Notes: generated by a model not told the origin, from the letters alone. A stretch of DNA of 37,924 bases from Sphaeroforma sirkka (GCA_001586965.3 LUCW03000167.1:1-37924); one strand, 5' to 3'. Counted from the first letter of the stretch, positions 13,801 to 25,575 are shown. Numbers and translations are program-made.

Positions 13801-15964
13801 CCCAGATAGAAGGTTTCTTAGCCGTTGGCCAACGATATATAGACTAGATCGGTCACGCACTGCAAATATTTCAATCCGTATAGGTACGAACCAGAAGAGC
13901 CCAGATAGAAGGTTTCTTAGCCGTTGGCCAACGATATATAGACTAGATCGGTCACGCACTGCAAATATTTCAATCCGTATAGGTACGAACCAGAAGAGCC
14001 CAGATAGAAGGTTTCTTAGCCGTTGGCCAACGATATATAGACTAGATCGGTCACGCACTGCAAATATTTCAATCCGTATAGGTACGAACCAGAAGAGCCC
14101 AGATAGAAGGTTTCTTAGCCGTTGGCCAACGATATATAGACTAGATCGGTCACGCACTGCAAATATTTCAATCCGTATAGGTACGAACCAGAAGAGCCCA
14201 GATAGAAGGTTTCTTAGCCGTTGGCCAACGATATATAGACTAGATCGGTCACGCACTGCAAATATTTCAATCCGTATAGGTACGAACCAGAAGAGCCCAG
14301 ATAGAAGGTTTCTTAGCCGTTGGCCAACGATATATAGACTAGATCGGTCACGCACTGCAAATATTTCAATCCGTATAGGTACGAACCAGAAGAGCCCAGA
14401 TAGAAGGTTTCTTAGCCGTTGGCCAACGATATATAGACTAGATCGGTCACGCACTGCAAATATTTCAATCCGTATAGGTACGAACCAGAAGAGCCCAGAT
14501 AGAAGGTTTCTTAGCCGTTGGCCAACGATATATAGACTAGATCGGTCACGCACTGCAAATATTTCAATCCGTATAGGTACGAACCAGAAGAGCCCAGATA
14601 GAAGGTTTCTTAGCCGTTGGCCAACGATATATAGACTAGATCGGTCACGCACTGCAAATATTTCAATCCGTATAGGTACGAACCAGAAGAGCCCAGATAG
14701 AAGGTTTCTTAGCCGTTGGCCAACGATATATAGACTAGATCGGTCACGCACTGCAAATATTTCAATCCGTATAGGTACGAACCAGAAGAGCCCAGATAGA
14801 AGGTTTCTTAGCCGTTGGCCAACGATATATAGACTAGATCGGTCACGCACTGCAAATATTTCAATCCGTATAGGTACGAACCAGAAGAGCCCAGATAGAA
14901 GGTTTCTTAGCCGTTGGCCAACGATATATAGACTAGATCGGTCACGCACTGCAAATATTTCAATCCGTATAGGTACGAACCAGAAGAGCCCAGATAGAAG
15001 GTTTCTTAGCCGTTGGCCAACGATATATAGACTAGATCGGTCACGCACTGCAAATATTTCAATCCGTATAGGTACGAACCAGAAGAGCCCAGATAGAAGG
15101 TTTCTTAGCCGTTGGCCAACGATATATAGACTAGATCGGTCACGCACTGCAAATATTTCAATCCGTATAGGTACGAACCAGAAGAGCCCAGATAGAAGGT
15201 TTCTTAGCCGTTGGCCAACGATATATAGACTAGATCGGTCACGCACTGCAAATATTTCAATCCGTATAGGTACGAACCAGAAGAGCCCAGATAGAAGGTT
15301 TCTTAGCCGTTGGCCAACGATATATAGACTAGATCGGTCACGCACTGCAAATATTTCAATCCGTATAGGTACGAACCAGAAGAGCCCAGATAGAAGGTTT
15401 CTTAGCCGTTGGCCAACGATATATAGACTAGATCGGTCACGCACTGCAAATATTTCAATCCGTATAGGTACGAACCAGAAGAGCCCAGATAGAAGGTTTC
15501 TTAGCCGTTGGCCAACGATATATAGACTAGATCGGTCACGCACTGCAAATATTTCAATCCGTATAGGTACGAACCAGAAGAGCCCAGATAGAAGGTTTCT
15601 TAGCCGTTGGCCAACGATATATAGACTAGATCGGTCACGCACTGCAAATATTTCAATCCGTATAGGTACGAACCAGAAGAGCCCAGATAGAAGGTTTCTT
15701 AGCCGTTGGCCAACGATATATAGACTAGATCGGTCACGCACTGCAAATATTTCAATCCGTATAGGTACGAACCAGAAGAGCCCAGATAGAAGGTTTCTTA
15801 GCCGTTGGCCAACGATATATAGACTAGATCGGTCACGCACTGCAAATATTTCAATCCGTATAGGTACGAACCAGAAGAGCCCAGATAGAAGGTTTCTTAG
15901 CCGTTGGCCAACGATATATAGACTAGATCGGTCACGCACTGCAAATATTTCAATCCGTATAGGT
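4877..15964. repeat. 99-bp satellite array, homogeneous core (112 units)
   Basis: 112 consecutive monomers of exactly 99 bp. The only variation I see is TATGAACC for TACGAACC in the units at 7055, 7748, 7847 and 8441. From 8540 to 15964, 75 units appear identical. All carry the GATCGG subtype. This is either very recent amplification or homogenisation by unequal exchange or gene conversion, or a consensus block written by an assembler. The sequence alone cannot separate these. One sense frame and one antisense frame of the unit lack stop codons, which gives open frames of 9-11 kb on opposite strands. Confidence 0.97.
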
Positions 15965-18900
15965 ACGAACCAGAAGAGCCCAGATAGAAGGTTTCTTAGC
16001 GCCGTTGGCCAACGATATATAGACTAGATCGGTCACGCACTGCAAATATTTCAATCCGTATAGGTACGAACCAGAAGAGCCCAGATAGAAGGTTTCTTAG
16101 CCGTGATATATATAGACTAGATCGGTCACGCACTGCAAATATTTCAATCCGTATAGGTACGAACCAGAAGAGCCCAGAAGAGCCCAGATAGAAGGTTTCT
16201 TAGCCGTTGGTCAACGATTTCAATATAGACTAGATCGGTCAGGTTTCTTAGCACTGCAAAATATTTCAATCGGTCACGCACTGCAAATATTTACGAACCA
16301 GAAGAGCCCAGATAGAAGGTTTCTTAGCCGTTGGCCAACGATATATAGACTAGATCGGTCACGCACTGCAAATATTTCAATCCGTATAGGTACGAACCAG
16401 AAGAGCCCAGATAGAAGGTTTCTTAGCCGTTGGCCAACGATATATAGACTAGATCGGTCACGCACTGCAAATATTTCAATCCGTATAGGTACGAACCAGA
16501 AGAGCCCAGATAGAAGGTTTCTTAGCCGTTGGCCAACGATATATAGACTAGCCCGGTCACGCACTGCAAATATTTCAATCCGTATAGGTGAACCAGAAGA
16601 GCCCAGATAGAAAGGTTTCTTAGCCGTTGGCCAACGATATATAGACTAGATCGGTCACGCACTGCAAATATTTCAATCGTATAGGTACGAACCAGAAGAG
16701 CCCAGATAGAAGGTTTCTTAGCCGTTGGCCAACGATATATAGACTAATCCGGTCACGCACTGCAAATATTTCAATCCGTATAGGGTCACACTGCAAATAT
16801 TTGAACCAGAAGGAGCCCAGATAGAAGGTTTCTTAGCCGTTGGCCAACAACGATATATAGACTAGATCGGTCACGCACTGCAAATATTTCAATCCGTATA
16901 GGTATGAACCAGAAGAGCCCAGATAGAAGGTTTCTTAGCCGTTGGCCAACGATATATAGACTAGATCGGTCACGCACTGCAAATATTTCAATCCGTATAG
17001 GTACGAACCAGAAGAGCCCAGATAGAAGGTTTCTTAGCCGTTGGCCAACGATATATAGACTAGACCGGTCACGCACTGCAAATATTTCAATCCGTATATA
17101 GGTATGAACCAGAAGAGCCCAGATAGAAGGTTTCTTAGCCGTTGGCCAACGATATATAGACTAGATCGGTCACGCACTGCAAATATTTCAATCCGTATAG
17201 GTATTTATGAACCAGAAGAGCCCAGATAGAAGGTTTCTTAGCCGTTGGCCAACGATATATAGACTAGATCGGTCACGCACTGCAAATATTTCAATCCGTA
17301 TAGGTATGAACCAGAAGAGCCCAGATAGAAGGTTTCTTAGCCGTTGGCCAAACGATATATAGACTAGACCGGTCACGCACTGCAAATATTTCAATCCGTA
17401 TAGGTACGAACCAGAAGAGCCCAGATAGAAGGTTTCTTAGCCGTTGGCCAACGATATATAGACTAGATCGGTCACGCACTGCAAATATTTCAATCCGTAT
17501 AGGTATGAACCAGAAGAGCCCAGATAGAAGGTTTCTTAGCCGTTGGCCAACGATATATAGACTAGATCGGGACGCACTGCAAATATTTCAATCCGTATAG
17601 GTAGGTACGAACCAGAAGAGCCCAGATAGAAGGTTTCTTAGCCGTTGGCCAACGATATATAGACTAGACCGGTCACGCACTGCAAATATTTCAATCCGTA
17701 TAGGTACGAACCAGAAGAGCCCAGATAGAAGGTTTCTTAGCCGTTGGCCAACGATATATAGACTAGATCGGTCACGCACACTGCAAATATTTCAATCCCG
17801 TATGAACCAGTAGAACCAGAAGAGCCCAGATAGAAGGTTTCTTAGCCGTTGGCCAACGATATATAGACGTTAGATAGACTAGATCGGTCACACTGCAAAT
17901 ATTTCAATCCGTATAGGTACGAACCAGAAGAGCCCAGATAGAGGTTTCTTAGCCGTTGGCCAACGATATATAGAGATCGGTCACGCACTGCAAATATTTC
18001 AATCCGTATAGGTTGAACCAGAAGAGCCCAGATAGAAGAAGTTTCTTAGCCGTTGGCCAACGATATATAGACTAGATCGGTCACGCACTGCAAATATTTC
18101 AATCCGTATAGGTATGAACCAGAAGAGCCCAGATAGAAGGTTTCTTAGCCGTTGGCCAACGATATATAGACTAGACCGGTCACGCACTGCAAATATTTCA
18201 ATCCGTAGGTAGGAACCAGAAGAGCCCAGATAGAAGGTTTTTCTTAGCCGTTGGCCAACGATATATAGACTAGATCGGTCACGCACTGCAAATATTTCAA
18301 TCCGTATAGGTATGAACCAGAAGAGCCCAGATAGAAGGTTTCTTAGCCGTTGGCCAACGATATATAGACTAGATCGGTCACACTGCAAATATTTCAATCC
18401 GTATAGGTACGAACCAGAAGAGCCCAGATAGAAGGTTTCTTAGCCGTTGGCCAACGATATATATAGAGACTAGACCGGTCACGCACTGCAAATATTTCAA
18501 TCCGTATAGGGTACGAACCAGAGCCCAGATAGAAGGTTTCTTAGCCGTTGGCCAACGAGATATAGAGACTAGATCGGTCACGCACTGCAAATATTTCAAT
18601 CCGTATAGGTAGGTATGAACCAGAAGAGCCCAGATAGAAGGTTTCTTAGCCGTTGGCCAACGATATATAGACTAGACCGGTCACGCACTGCAAATATTTC
18701 AATCCGTATAGGTACGAACCAGAAGAGCCCAGATAGAAGGTTTCTTAGCCGTTGGCCAACGATATATAGACTAGATCGGTCACGCACTGCAAATATTTCA
18801 ATCCGTATAGGTACGAACCAGAAGAGCCCAGATAGAAGGTTTCTTAGCCGTTGGCCAACGATATATAGACTAGATCGGTCACGCACTGCAAATATTTCAA

Positions 18901-21900
18901 TCCGTATAGGTAGGTACCGAACCAGATAGAAGAGCCCAGATAGAAGGTTTCTTAGCCGTTGGCCAACGATATATAGACTAGACCGGTCACACTGCAAATA
19001 TTTCAATCCGTATAGGTATGAACCAGAAGAGCCCAGATAGAAGGTTTCTTAGCCGTTGGCCAACGATATATAGACTAGACCGGTCACGCACTGCAAAATA
19101 TTTCAATCCGTATAGGTACGAACCAGAAGAGCCCAGATAGAAGGTTTCTTAGCCGTTGGCCAACGATATATAGACTAGATCGGTCACGCACTGCAAATAT
19201 TTCAATCCGTATAGGTACGAACCAGAAGAGCCCAGATAGAAGGTTTCTTAGCCGTTGGCCAACGATATATAGACTAGATCGGTCACGCACTGCAAATATT
19301 TCAATCCGTCCGTACGAAGGAGAAGAGTAGAAGAAGCCGAAGAGCCCAGATAGAAGGTTTCTTAGCCGTTGGCCAACGATATATAGACTAGATCGGATCA
19401 CGCACGCACTGCAAATATTTCAATCCGTATAGGTACGAACCAGAAGAGCCCAGATAGAAGGTTTCTTAGCCGTTGGCCAACGATATATAGACTAGATCGG
19501 TCACGCACTGCAAATATTTCAATCCGTATAGGTACGAACCAGAAGAGCCCAGATAGAAGGTTTCTTAGCCGTTGGCCAACGATATATAGACTAGATCGGT
19601 CACGCACTGCACGCACTGCAAATATTTCAATCCGTATAGGAAGAACCAGAAGCCCAGATAGAAGGTTTCTTAGCCGTTGGTGGCCAACGATATATAGACT
19701 AGACCGGTCACGCACTGCAAATATTTCAATCCGTATAGGTATGAACCAGAAGAGCCCAGATAGAAGGTTTCTTAGCCGTTGGCCAACGATATATAGACTA
19801 GATCGGTCACGCACTGCAAATATTTCAATCCGTATAGGTATGAACCAGAAGAGCCCAGATAGAAGGTTTCTTAGCTTAGCCGTTGGCCAGACTAGATATA
19901 GACTAGATCGGTCACGCACTGCAAATATTTCAATCCGTATAGGTACGAACCAGAAGAGCCCAGATAGAAGGTTTCTTAGCCGTTGGCCAACGATATATAG
20001 ACTAGATCACGCACTGCAAATATTTCAAATATTTTCAATATTTCGTATAGGTATGAACCAGAAGAGCCCAGATAGAAGGTTTCTTAGCCGGTTGGCCAAC
20101 GATATATAGACTAGATCGGTCACACACTGCAAATATTTCAATCCGTATAGGTACGAACCAGAAGAGCCCAGATAGAAGGTTTCTTAGCCGTTGGCCAACG
20201 ATATATATAGACTAGATCGGTCACGCACTGCAAATATTTCAATCCGTATAGGTACGAACCAGAAGAGCCCAGATAGAAGGTTTCTTAGCCGTTGGCCAAC
20301 GATATATAGACTAGATCGGTCACGCACTGCAAATATTTCAATCCGTATATAGGTATGAACCAGAAGAGCCCAGATAAGGTTTCTTAGCCGTTGGCCAACG
20401 ATATATAGACTAGATCGGTCACGCACTGCAAATATTTCAATCCGTATAGGTATGAACCAGAACCAGAAGAGCCCAGATAGAAGGTTTCTTAGCCGTTGGC
20501 CAACGATATATAGACTAGACCGGTCACGCACTGCAAATATTTCAATCCGTATAGGTATGAACCAGAAGAGCCCAGATAGAAGGTTTCTTAGCCGTTGGCC
20601 AACGATATATAGACTAGATCGGTCACGCACTGCAAATATTTCAATCGTATAGGGTATGAACCAGAAGAGCCCAGATAGAAGGTTTCTTAGCCGTTGGCCA
20701 ACGATATATAGACTAGATCGGTCACGCACTGCAAATATTTCAATCCGTATAGGTACGAACCAGAAGAGCCCAGATAGAAGGTTTCTTAGCCGTTGGCCAA
20801 CGATATATAGACTAGACCGGACTAGATCGGTCACGTACTGTAAATATTTCAATCCGTATAGGTACGAACCAGAAGAGCCCAGATAGAAGGTTTCTTAGCC
20901 GTTGGCCAACGATATATAGACTAGATCGGTCACGCACTGCAAATATTTCAATCCGTATAGGTATGAACCAGAAGAGCCCAGATAGAAGGTTTCTTAGCCG
21001 TTGGCCAACGATATATAGACTAGATCGGTCACGCACTGCAAATATTTCAATCCGTATAGGTACGAACCAGAAGAGCCCAGATAGAAGGTTTCTTAGCCGT
21101 TGGCCAACGATATATAGACTAGATCGGTCACGCACTGCAAATATTTCAATCCGTATAGGTACGAACCAGAAGAGCCCAGATAGAAGGTTTCTTAGCCGTT
21201 GGCCAACGATATATAACTAGATATATAGACTGCAAATATTTCCGGTCACGCACTGCAAATATTTCAATCCGTAGACTAGACCGGTACTGAATCCGTAAGT
21301 AGAAGAGCCCAGATAGAAGGTTTCTTAGCCGTTGGCCAACGATATATAGACTAGATCGGTCACGCACTGCAAATATTTCAATCCGTATAGGTATGAACCA
21401 GAAGAGCCCAGATAGAAGGTTTCTTAGCCGTTGGCCAACGATATATAGACTAGACCGGTCACGCACACTGCAAAAATATTTCAATCCGTATAGGTACGAA
21501 CCAGAAGAGCCCAGATAGAAGGTTTCTTAGCCGTTGGCCAACGATATATAGACTAGATCGGTCACGCACTGCAAATATTTCAATCCGTATAGGTATGAAC
21601 CAGAAGAGCCCAGATAGAAGGTTTCTTAGCCGTTGGCCAACGATATATAGACTAGACCGGTCACGCACTGCAAATATTTCAATCCGTATAGGTATGAACC
21701 AGAAGAGCCCAGATAGAAGGTTTCTTAGCCGTTGGCCAACGATATATAGACTAGATCGGTCACGCACTGCAAATATTTCAATCCGTATAGGTACGAACCA
21801 GAAGAGCCCAGATAGAAGGTTTCTTAGCCGTTGGCCAACGATATATAGACTAGTCCGGTCACGCACTGCAAATATTTCAATCCGTATAGGTACGAACCAG

Positions 21901-23903
21901 AAGAGCCCAGATAGAAGGTTTCTTAGCCGTTGGCCAACGATATATAGGTTTAGATCGGTCACGCACTGCAAATATTTCAATCCGTATAGGTACGAACCAG
22001 AAGAGCCCAGATAGAAGGTTTCTTAGCCGTTGGCCAACGATATAGACTAGACCGGTCACGCACTGCAAATATTTCAATCCGTATAGGTACGAACCAGAAG
22101 AGCCCAGATAGAAGGTTTCTTAGCCGTTGGCCAACGATATATAGACTAGACCGACTAGACCGGTCACGCACTGCAAATATTTCAATCCGTATAGGTACGA
22201 ACCAGAAGAGCCCAGATAGAAGGTTTCTTAGCCGTTGGCCAACGATATATAGACTAGACCGGTCACGCACTGCAAATATTTCAATCCGTATAGGTATGAA
22301 CCAGAAGAGCCCAGATAGAAGGTTTCTTAGCCGTTGGCCAACGATATATAGACTAGATCGGTCACGCACTGCAAATGCAAATATTTCAATCCGTATAGGT
22401 ATGAACCAGAAGAGCCCAGATAGAAGGTTTCTTAGCCGTTGGCCAACGATATATAGACTAGATCGGTCACGCACTGCAAATATTTCAATCCGTATAGGTA
22501 TGAACCAGAAGAGCCCAGATAGAAGGTTTCTTAGCCGTTGGCCAACGATATATAGACTAGACCGGTCACGCACTGCAAATATTTCAATCCGTATAGGTAC
22601 GAACCAGAAGAGCCCAGATAGAAGGTTTCTTAGCCGTTGGCCACGATATATAGACTAGATCGGTCACGCACTGCAAATATTTCAATCCGTATAGGTATGA
22701 ACCAGAAGAGCCCAGATAGAAGGTTTCTTAGCCGTTGGCCAACGATATATATATAGACTAGATCGGTCACTGCAAATATTTCAATCCGTATAGGTATGAA
22801 CCAGAAGAGCCCAGATAGAAGGTTTCTTAGCCGTTGGCCAACGATATATAGAACTAGACCGGTCGCACTGCAAATATTTCAATCCGTATCCGTATAGGTA
22901 TGAACCAGAAGAGCCCAGATAGAAGGTTTCTTAGCCGTTGGCCAACGATATATAGACTAGACCGGTCACGCACTGCAAATATTTCAATCCGTAGGTATGA
23001 ACCAGAAGAAGAGCCCAGATAGAAGGTTTTTCTTAGCCGTTGGCCAACGATATATAGACTAGACCGGTCACGCACTGCAAATATTTCAATCCGTATAGGT
23101 ACGAACCAGAAGAGCCCAGATAGAAGGTTTCTTAGCCGTTGGCCAAACATATATAGACTAGACCGGTCACGCACTGCAAATATTTCAATCCGTATAGGTA
23201 TGAACCAGAAGAGCCCAGATAGAAGGTTTCTTAGCCGTTGGCCAACGATATATAGACTAGATCGGTCACGCACTGCAAAATATTTCAATCCGTATAGGTA
23301 TGAACCAGAAGAGCCCAGATAGAAGGTTTCTTAGCCGTTGGCCAACGATATATAGACTAGACCGGTCACGCACTGCAAATATTTCAATCCGTATAGGTAT
23401 GAACCAGAAGAGCCCAGATAGAAGGTTTTCTTAGCCGTTGGCCAACGATATATAGACTAGACCGGTCACGCACTGCAAATATTTCAATCCGTATAGGTAT
23501 GAACCAGAAGAGCCCAGATAGAAGGTTTCTTAGCCGTTGGCCAACGATATATAGACTAGACCGGTCACGCACTGCAAATATTTCAATCCGTATAGGTATG
23601 AACCAGAAGAGCCCAGATAGAAGGTTTCTTAGCCGTTGGCCAACGATATATAGACTAGACCGGTCACGCACTGCAAATATTTCAATCCGTATAGGTACGA
23701 ACCAGAAGAGCCCAGATAGAAGGTTTCTTAGCCGTTGGCCAACGATATATAGACTAGACCGGTCACGCACTGCAAATATTTCAATTTCAATCCGTATAAG
23801 GGTACGAACCAGAAGAGCCCAGATAGAAGGTTTTTCTTAGCCGTTGGCCAACGTATATATAGAGAGAAGTCCGGTAGTGCAAATATTTAAACCGTTCAAT
23901 CCG
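15965..23903. repeat. 99-bp satellite array, indel-rich segment
   Basis: About 80 monomers of the same satellite, but most units carry one or more indels. Many insertions copy neighbouring bases: AACAACG near 16847, GGTAGGTACG near 17602, CTTAGCTTAGCC near 19872, GAACCAGAACCAG near 20454, ATGCAAATAT near 22376. A few stretches are scrambled (about 16205-16275, 19305-19340, 20010-20045, 21205-21300). Short runs are clean (about 19400-19610, 20850-21200, 21480-21930). The GACCGG subtype first appears near 17064, makes up about a third of units to 18 kb and nearly all units after 22850. The last unit, at about 23830-23903, is strongly diverged and ends at the LTR. Confidence 0.95.
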
Positions 23904-24005
23904 TGTGGTAAAAGTCCCCTTAAACCACTATCAGTGTGAAGTTAGAATTAATTTACAATTAATTCACACGAGGTGAATTATTTGTAGACCACGTAGACAA
24001 TCAAA

Positions 24006-24017
24006 TATAAGAATAAA
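24006..24017 (+). promoter_or_regulatory. TATA-like box and AATAAA signal in the 5' LTR
   Basis: TATAA at 24006-24010 is followed directly by AATAAA at 24012-24017. Both are conserved in the 3' LTR (32739-32743 and 32745-32750). In LTR elements such motifs position transcription start in the 5' LTR and 3' end formation in the 3' LTR. The assignment is by motif only. Confidence 0.5.
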
Positions 24018-24025
24018 TACACCGC

Positions 24026-24048
24026 ACTGAGCCTCAGGGAGACTCAGT
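24026..24048 (+). other. Predicted LTR stem-loop
   Basis: ACTGAGCCTC and GAGACTCAGT form a 10-position stem with one A-C mismatch around a 3-base loop (AGG). The 3' LTR has the same arms with a 4-base loop, and this is the only difference between the LTRs. It lies just downstream of the TATA-like box, so it would be at or near the 5' end of the genomic RNA, where packaging or dimerisation hairpins occur in retroelements. The role is inference. Confidence 0.45.
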
Positions 24049-24176
24049 AGGTTTTAGTATCGTATTTTGATGTGTTTACTACATTTTTTACGACTAGTTA
24101 CTTTAGGTGTATTATTCGATTTTATCTCGAGGATAATAGTGGACGGAGAAGTTCATTTTATTGACGAATTACAGGA

Positions 24177-24330
24177 GTTGATCTCCCTCAGAACCGGGTA
24201 GCTGAAAGGAGCTTGTAAAGTACGACAGGAGCAAAGTCTTCCGAGCACAGGGAGTTGATCACCCTCAGAACCGGATAGCCGAAAGGAGCTTGCAAACTAC
24301 GACAGGAGCAAAGTCTTCCGAGCACAGATA
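24177..24330 (+). repeat. 77-bp tandem duplication in the leader
   Basis: Two copies start at GTTGATC (24177 and 24254). Shared blocks are CCTCAGAACCGG, GAAAGGAGCTTG and CGACAGGAGCAAAGTCTTCC. A few substitutions separate the copies. Tandem repeats in leaders of LTR elements are common and may act as enhancers, but nothing here shows that directly. Confidence 0.85.
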
Positions 24331-24351
24331 AGTGAAAAGAAATCCCCACCT

Positions 24352-24526
24352 TCCATTTTGCTCGGTTTGATACGTTTGCGTGATTTTCATATATATATAT
24401 ATACATCATGCAGATTTTATTATTATTATAAATCTAGAGCAAATTGGAGTGATTAGTAATATATGCAGAAATTAACAGGTGCCCATTTTATTTAGCTGAT
24501 GAGCATTTTATTTTTCTTTTTTTTTT

Positions 24527-24573
<47 letters not shown>

Positions 24574-24828
24574 CCGACCATCCGGTCGAATGCTACTAAT
24601 TTTAATTAAAAAAAAAAAATAATATATATATATATATAATTATATATATATCCGTTTTGCTCGGTTTGATACACTTGCGTGATTTATATATATATATATT
24701 TATATTTTATGCATATTTTTAAAATTATTTTAAATCTAGAGCAAATTGGAGTGATTAGTAATATATGCAATTTTTTAGCATTTTTTATTTCTAAATTTTT
24801 ATAGATTAATTAGTCATCCGACCATTTC
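24352..24828 (+). repeat. Dispersed leader duplication with TA microsatellites
   Basis: The segments 24352-24468 and 24651-24769 are diverged direct copies offset by 299 bp. Both contain TTTTGCTCGGTTTGATAC, a TA run, and TCTAGAGCAAATTGGAGTGA. Similarity continues loosely to the CATCCGACCAT/TATCCGACCAT boxes near 24572 and 24814. TA microsatellites lie at about 24390-24404, 24530-24571 and 24621-24652. Confidence 0.8.
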
Positions 24829-25461
24829 CCAACAACCATTCATTCTTCTTTTGATTTTTTTAATCCATCTTCGGTCCGAAAATCCAGATACTTCAATTCC
24901 AATGCGACTTTTCAGGCCGTCGTTGACAATCAAGGCCTCCCTCTGACTAATTAGCAGTCATAGGACGTTTGAACAATGTTTTGACTGGCCTAGTCAATCC
25001 ACACAACACGAACATGATGCAGTATCGCAGTTAGGGGTATAGAAGAACGTAATTTGGCGTAGAGAAGGTCGATATGGCAGATTTTCATAGGTGTGGGCGA
25101 GTACAGCGACGACAAAGGGCAGATAGAGGTGATCAAGAAAAGCAGGTAGCAATGTAGAATCGACAGTGTCAGGCGACGTAGAATGGAAACGTGTGAATTA
25201 AGCGCGCGTGAGACAGGTAGCAATGCAGAAGAGGAGCTAGGCACAGTTTGGGAGAAACTGAGACAGAAAAAATGCGATTTCAACTCGTATTTTCAACAAA
25301 TATCAACTACGGGAGCAAGTTTTGGTAATCAATTGGCTAGACGAAAAGACTGGCATGGTTAGAAGATCGATTTTTCGAAAATATCTCGGAGTCGAATGTT
25401 CGCCATCGTTGCATGCGCGAACTTCGATGGTCACGAAAGCATAGGGAAAAAAAAAAATATA

Positions 25462-25525
25462 TCACGGGGGGGTATCGAACCCACGACCAACACACAACTA
25501 GAAGACATATTTACCGATGTTACAA
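25462..25525 (-). other. tRNA-like sequence with a B-box match, probably a relic
   Basis: On the minus strand the stretch contains GGTTCGATACC (25471-25481), which matches the Pol III internal B box and tRNA T-loop pattern. Upstream of it is a possible D-arm (ACAT, 8-base loop with GGTAA, ATGT; about 25504-25519). I could not pair an anticodon stem or a 7-bp acceptor stem, so it is not called a tRNA gene. It could be a tRNA or SINE relic, or chance. Confidence 0.25.
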
Positions 25526-25541
25526 GACAGAATACATTTTC

Positions 25542-25542
<1 letters not shown>

Positions 25543-25574
<32 letters not shown>
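25543..25574. repeat. TA dinucleotide microsatellite
   Basis: An uninterrupted TA run of about 32 bp in the leader of copy A. It lies upstream of the part shared with copy B. Confidence 0.95.

Positions 25575-25575
<1 letters not shown>

Larger units (their letters stand above)
23904..24083 (+). repeat. 5' LTR of copy A
   Basis: It begins TGTGGTAAA and ends TTTACTACA. These are imperfect inverted termini (8 of 9 positions) with the canonical TG...CA ends. The segment 23904-24080 is repeated at 32637-32814 with a single 1-bp difference (CAGGGAGAC here, CAGGAGAGAC there). It contains a perfect 9-bp inverted repeat GAATTAATT/AATTAATTC (23945-23965, 3-bp spacer), a TATA-like box and an AATAAA. 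At 180 bp it is short for a Ty3/gypsy LTR but within the known range. The three terminal bases ACA are absent from the 3' copy, so the exact right end rests on the inverted-terminus argument. Confidence 0.9.

Noticed and set aside
4765..15939. A 3724-residue antisense repeat protein
   Set aside because: It results from a stop-free frame in a 99-bp monomer. It has no start context and no non-repeat domain, and an equally long frame exists on the opposite strand.
1111..16027. Sense-strand repeat proteins of 1262 and 2990 residues
   Set aside because: Same cause. The starts are merely monomers with TATG in place of TACG, and the frames end wherever an indel occurs.
1..23903. CRISPR-like regular repeats
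   Set aside because: The units are contiguous 99-bp monomers with no unique spacers, and the context is eukaryotic. This is a satellite.
24990..25283. 97-residue minus-strand open frame in the leader
   Set aside because: Low-complexity Ser/Leu-rich reading with no recognisable domain. It lies in element leader DNA and has no copy B counterpart in the window.
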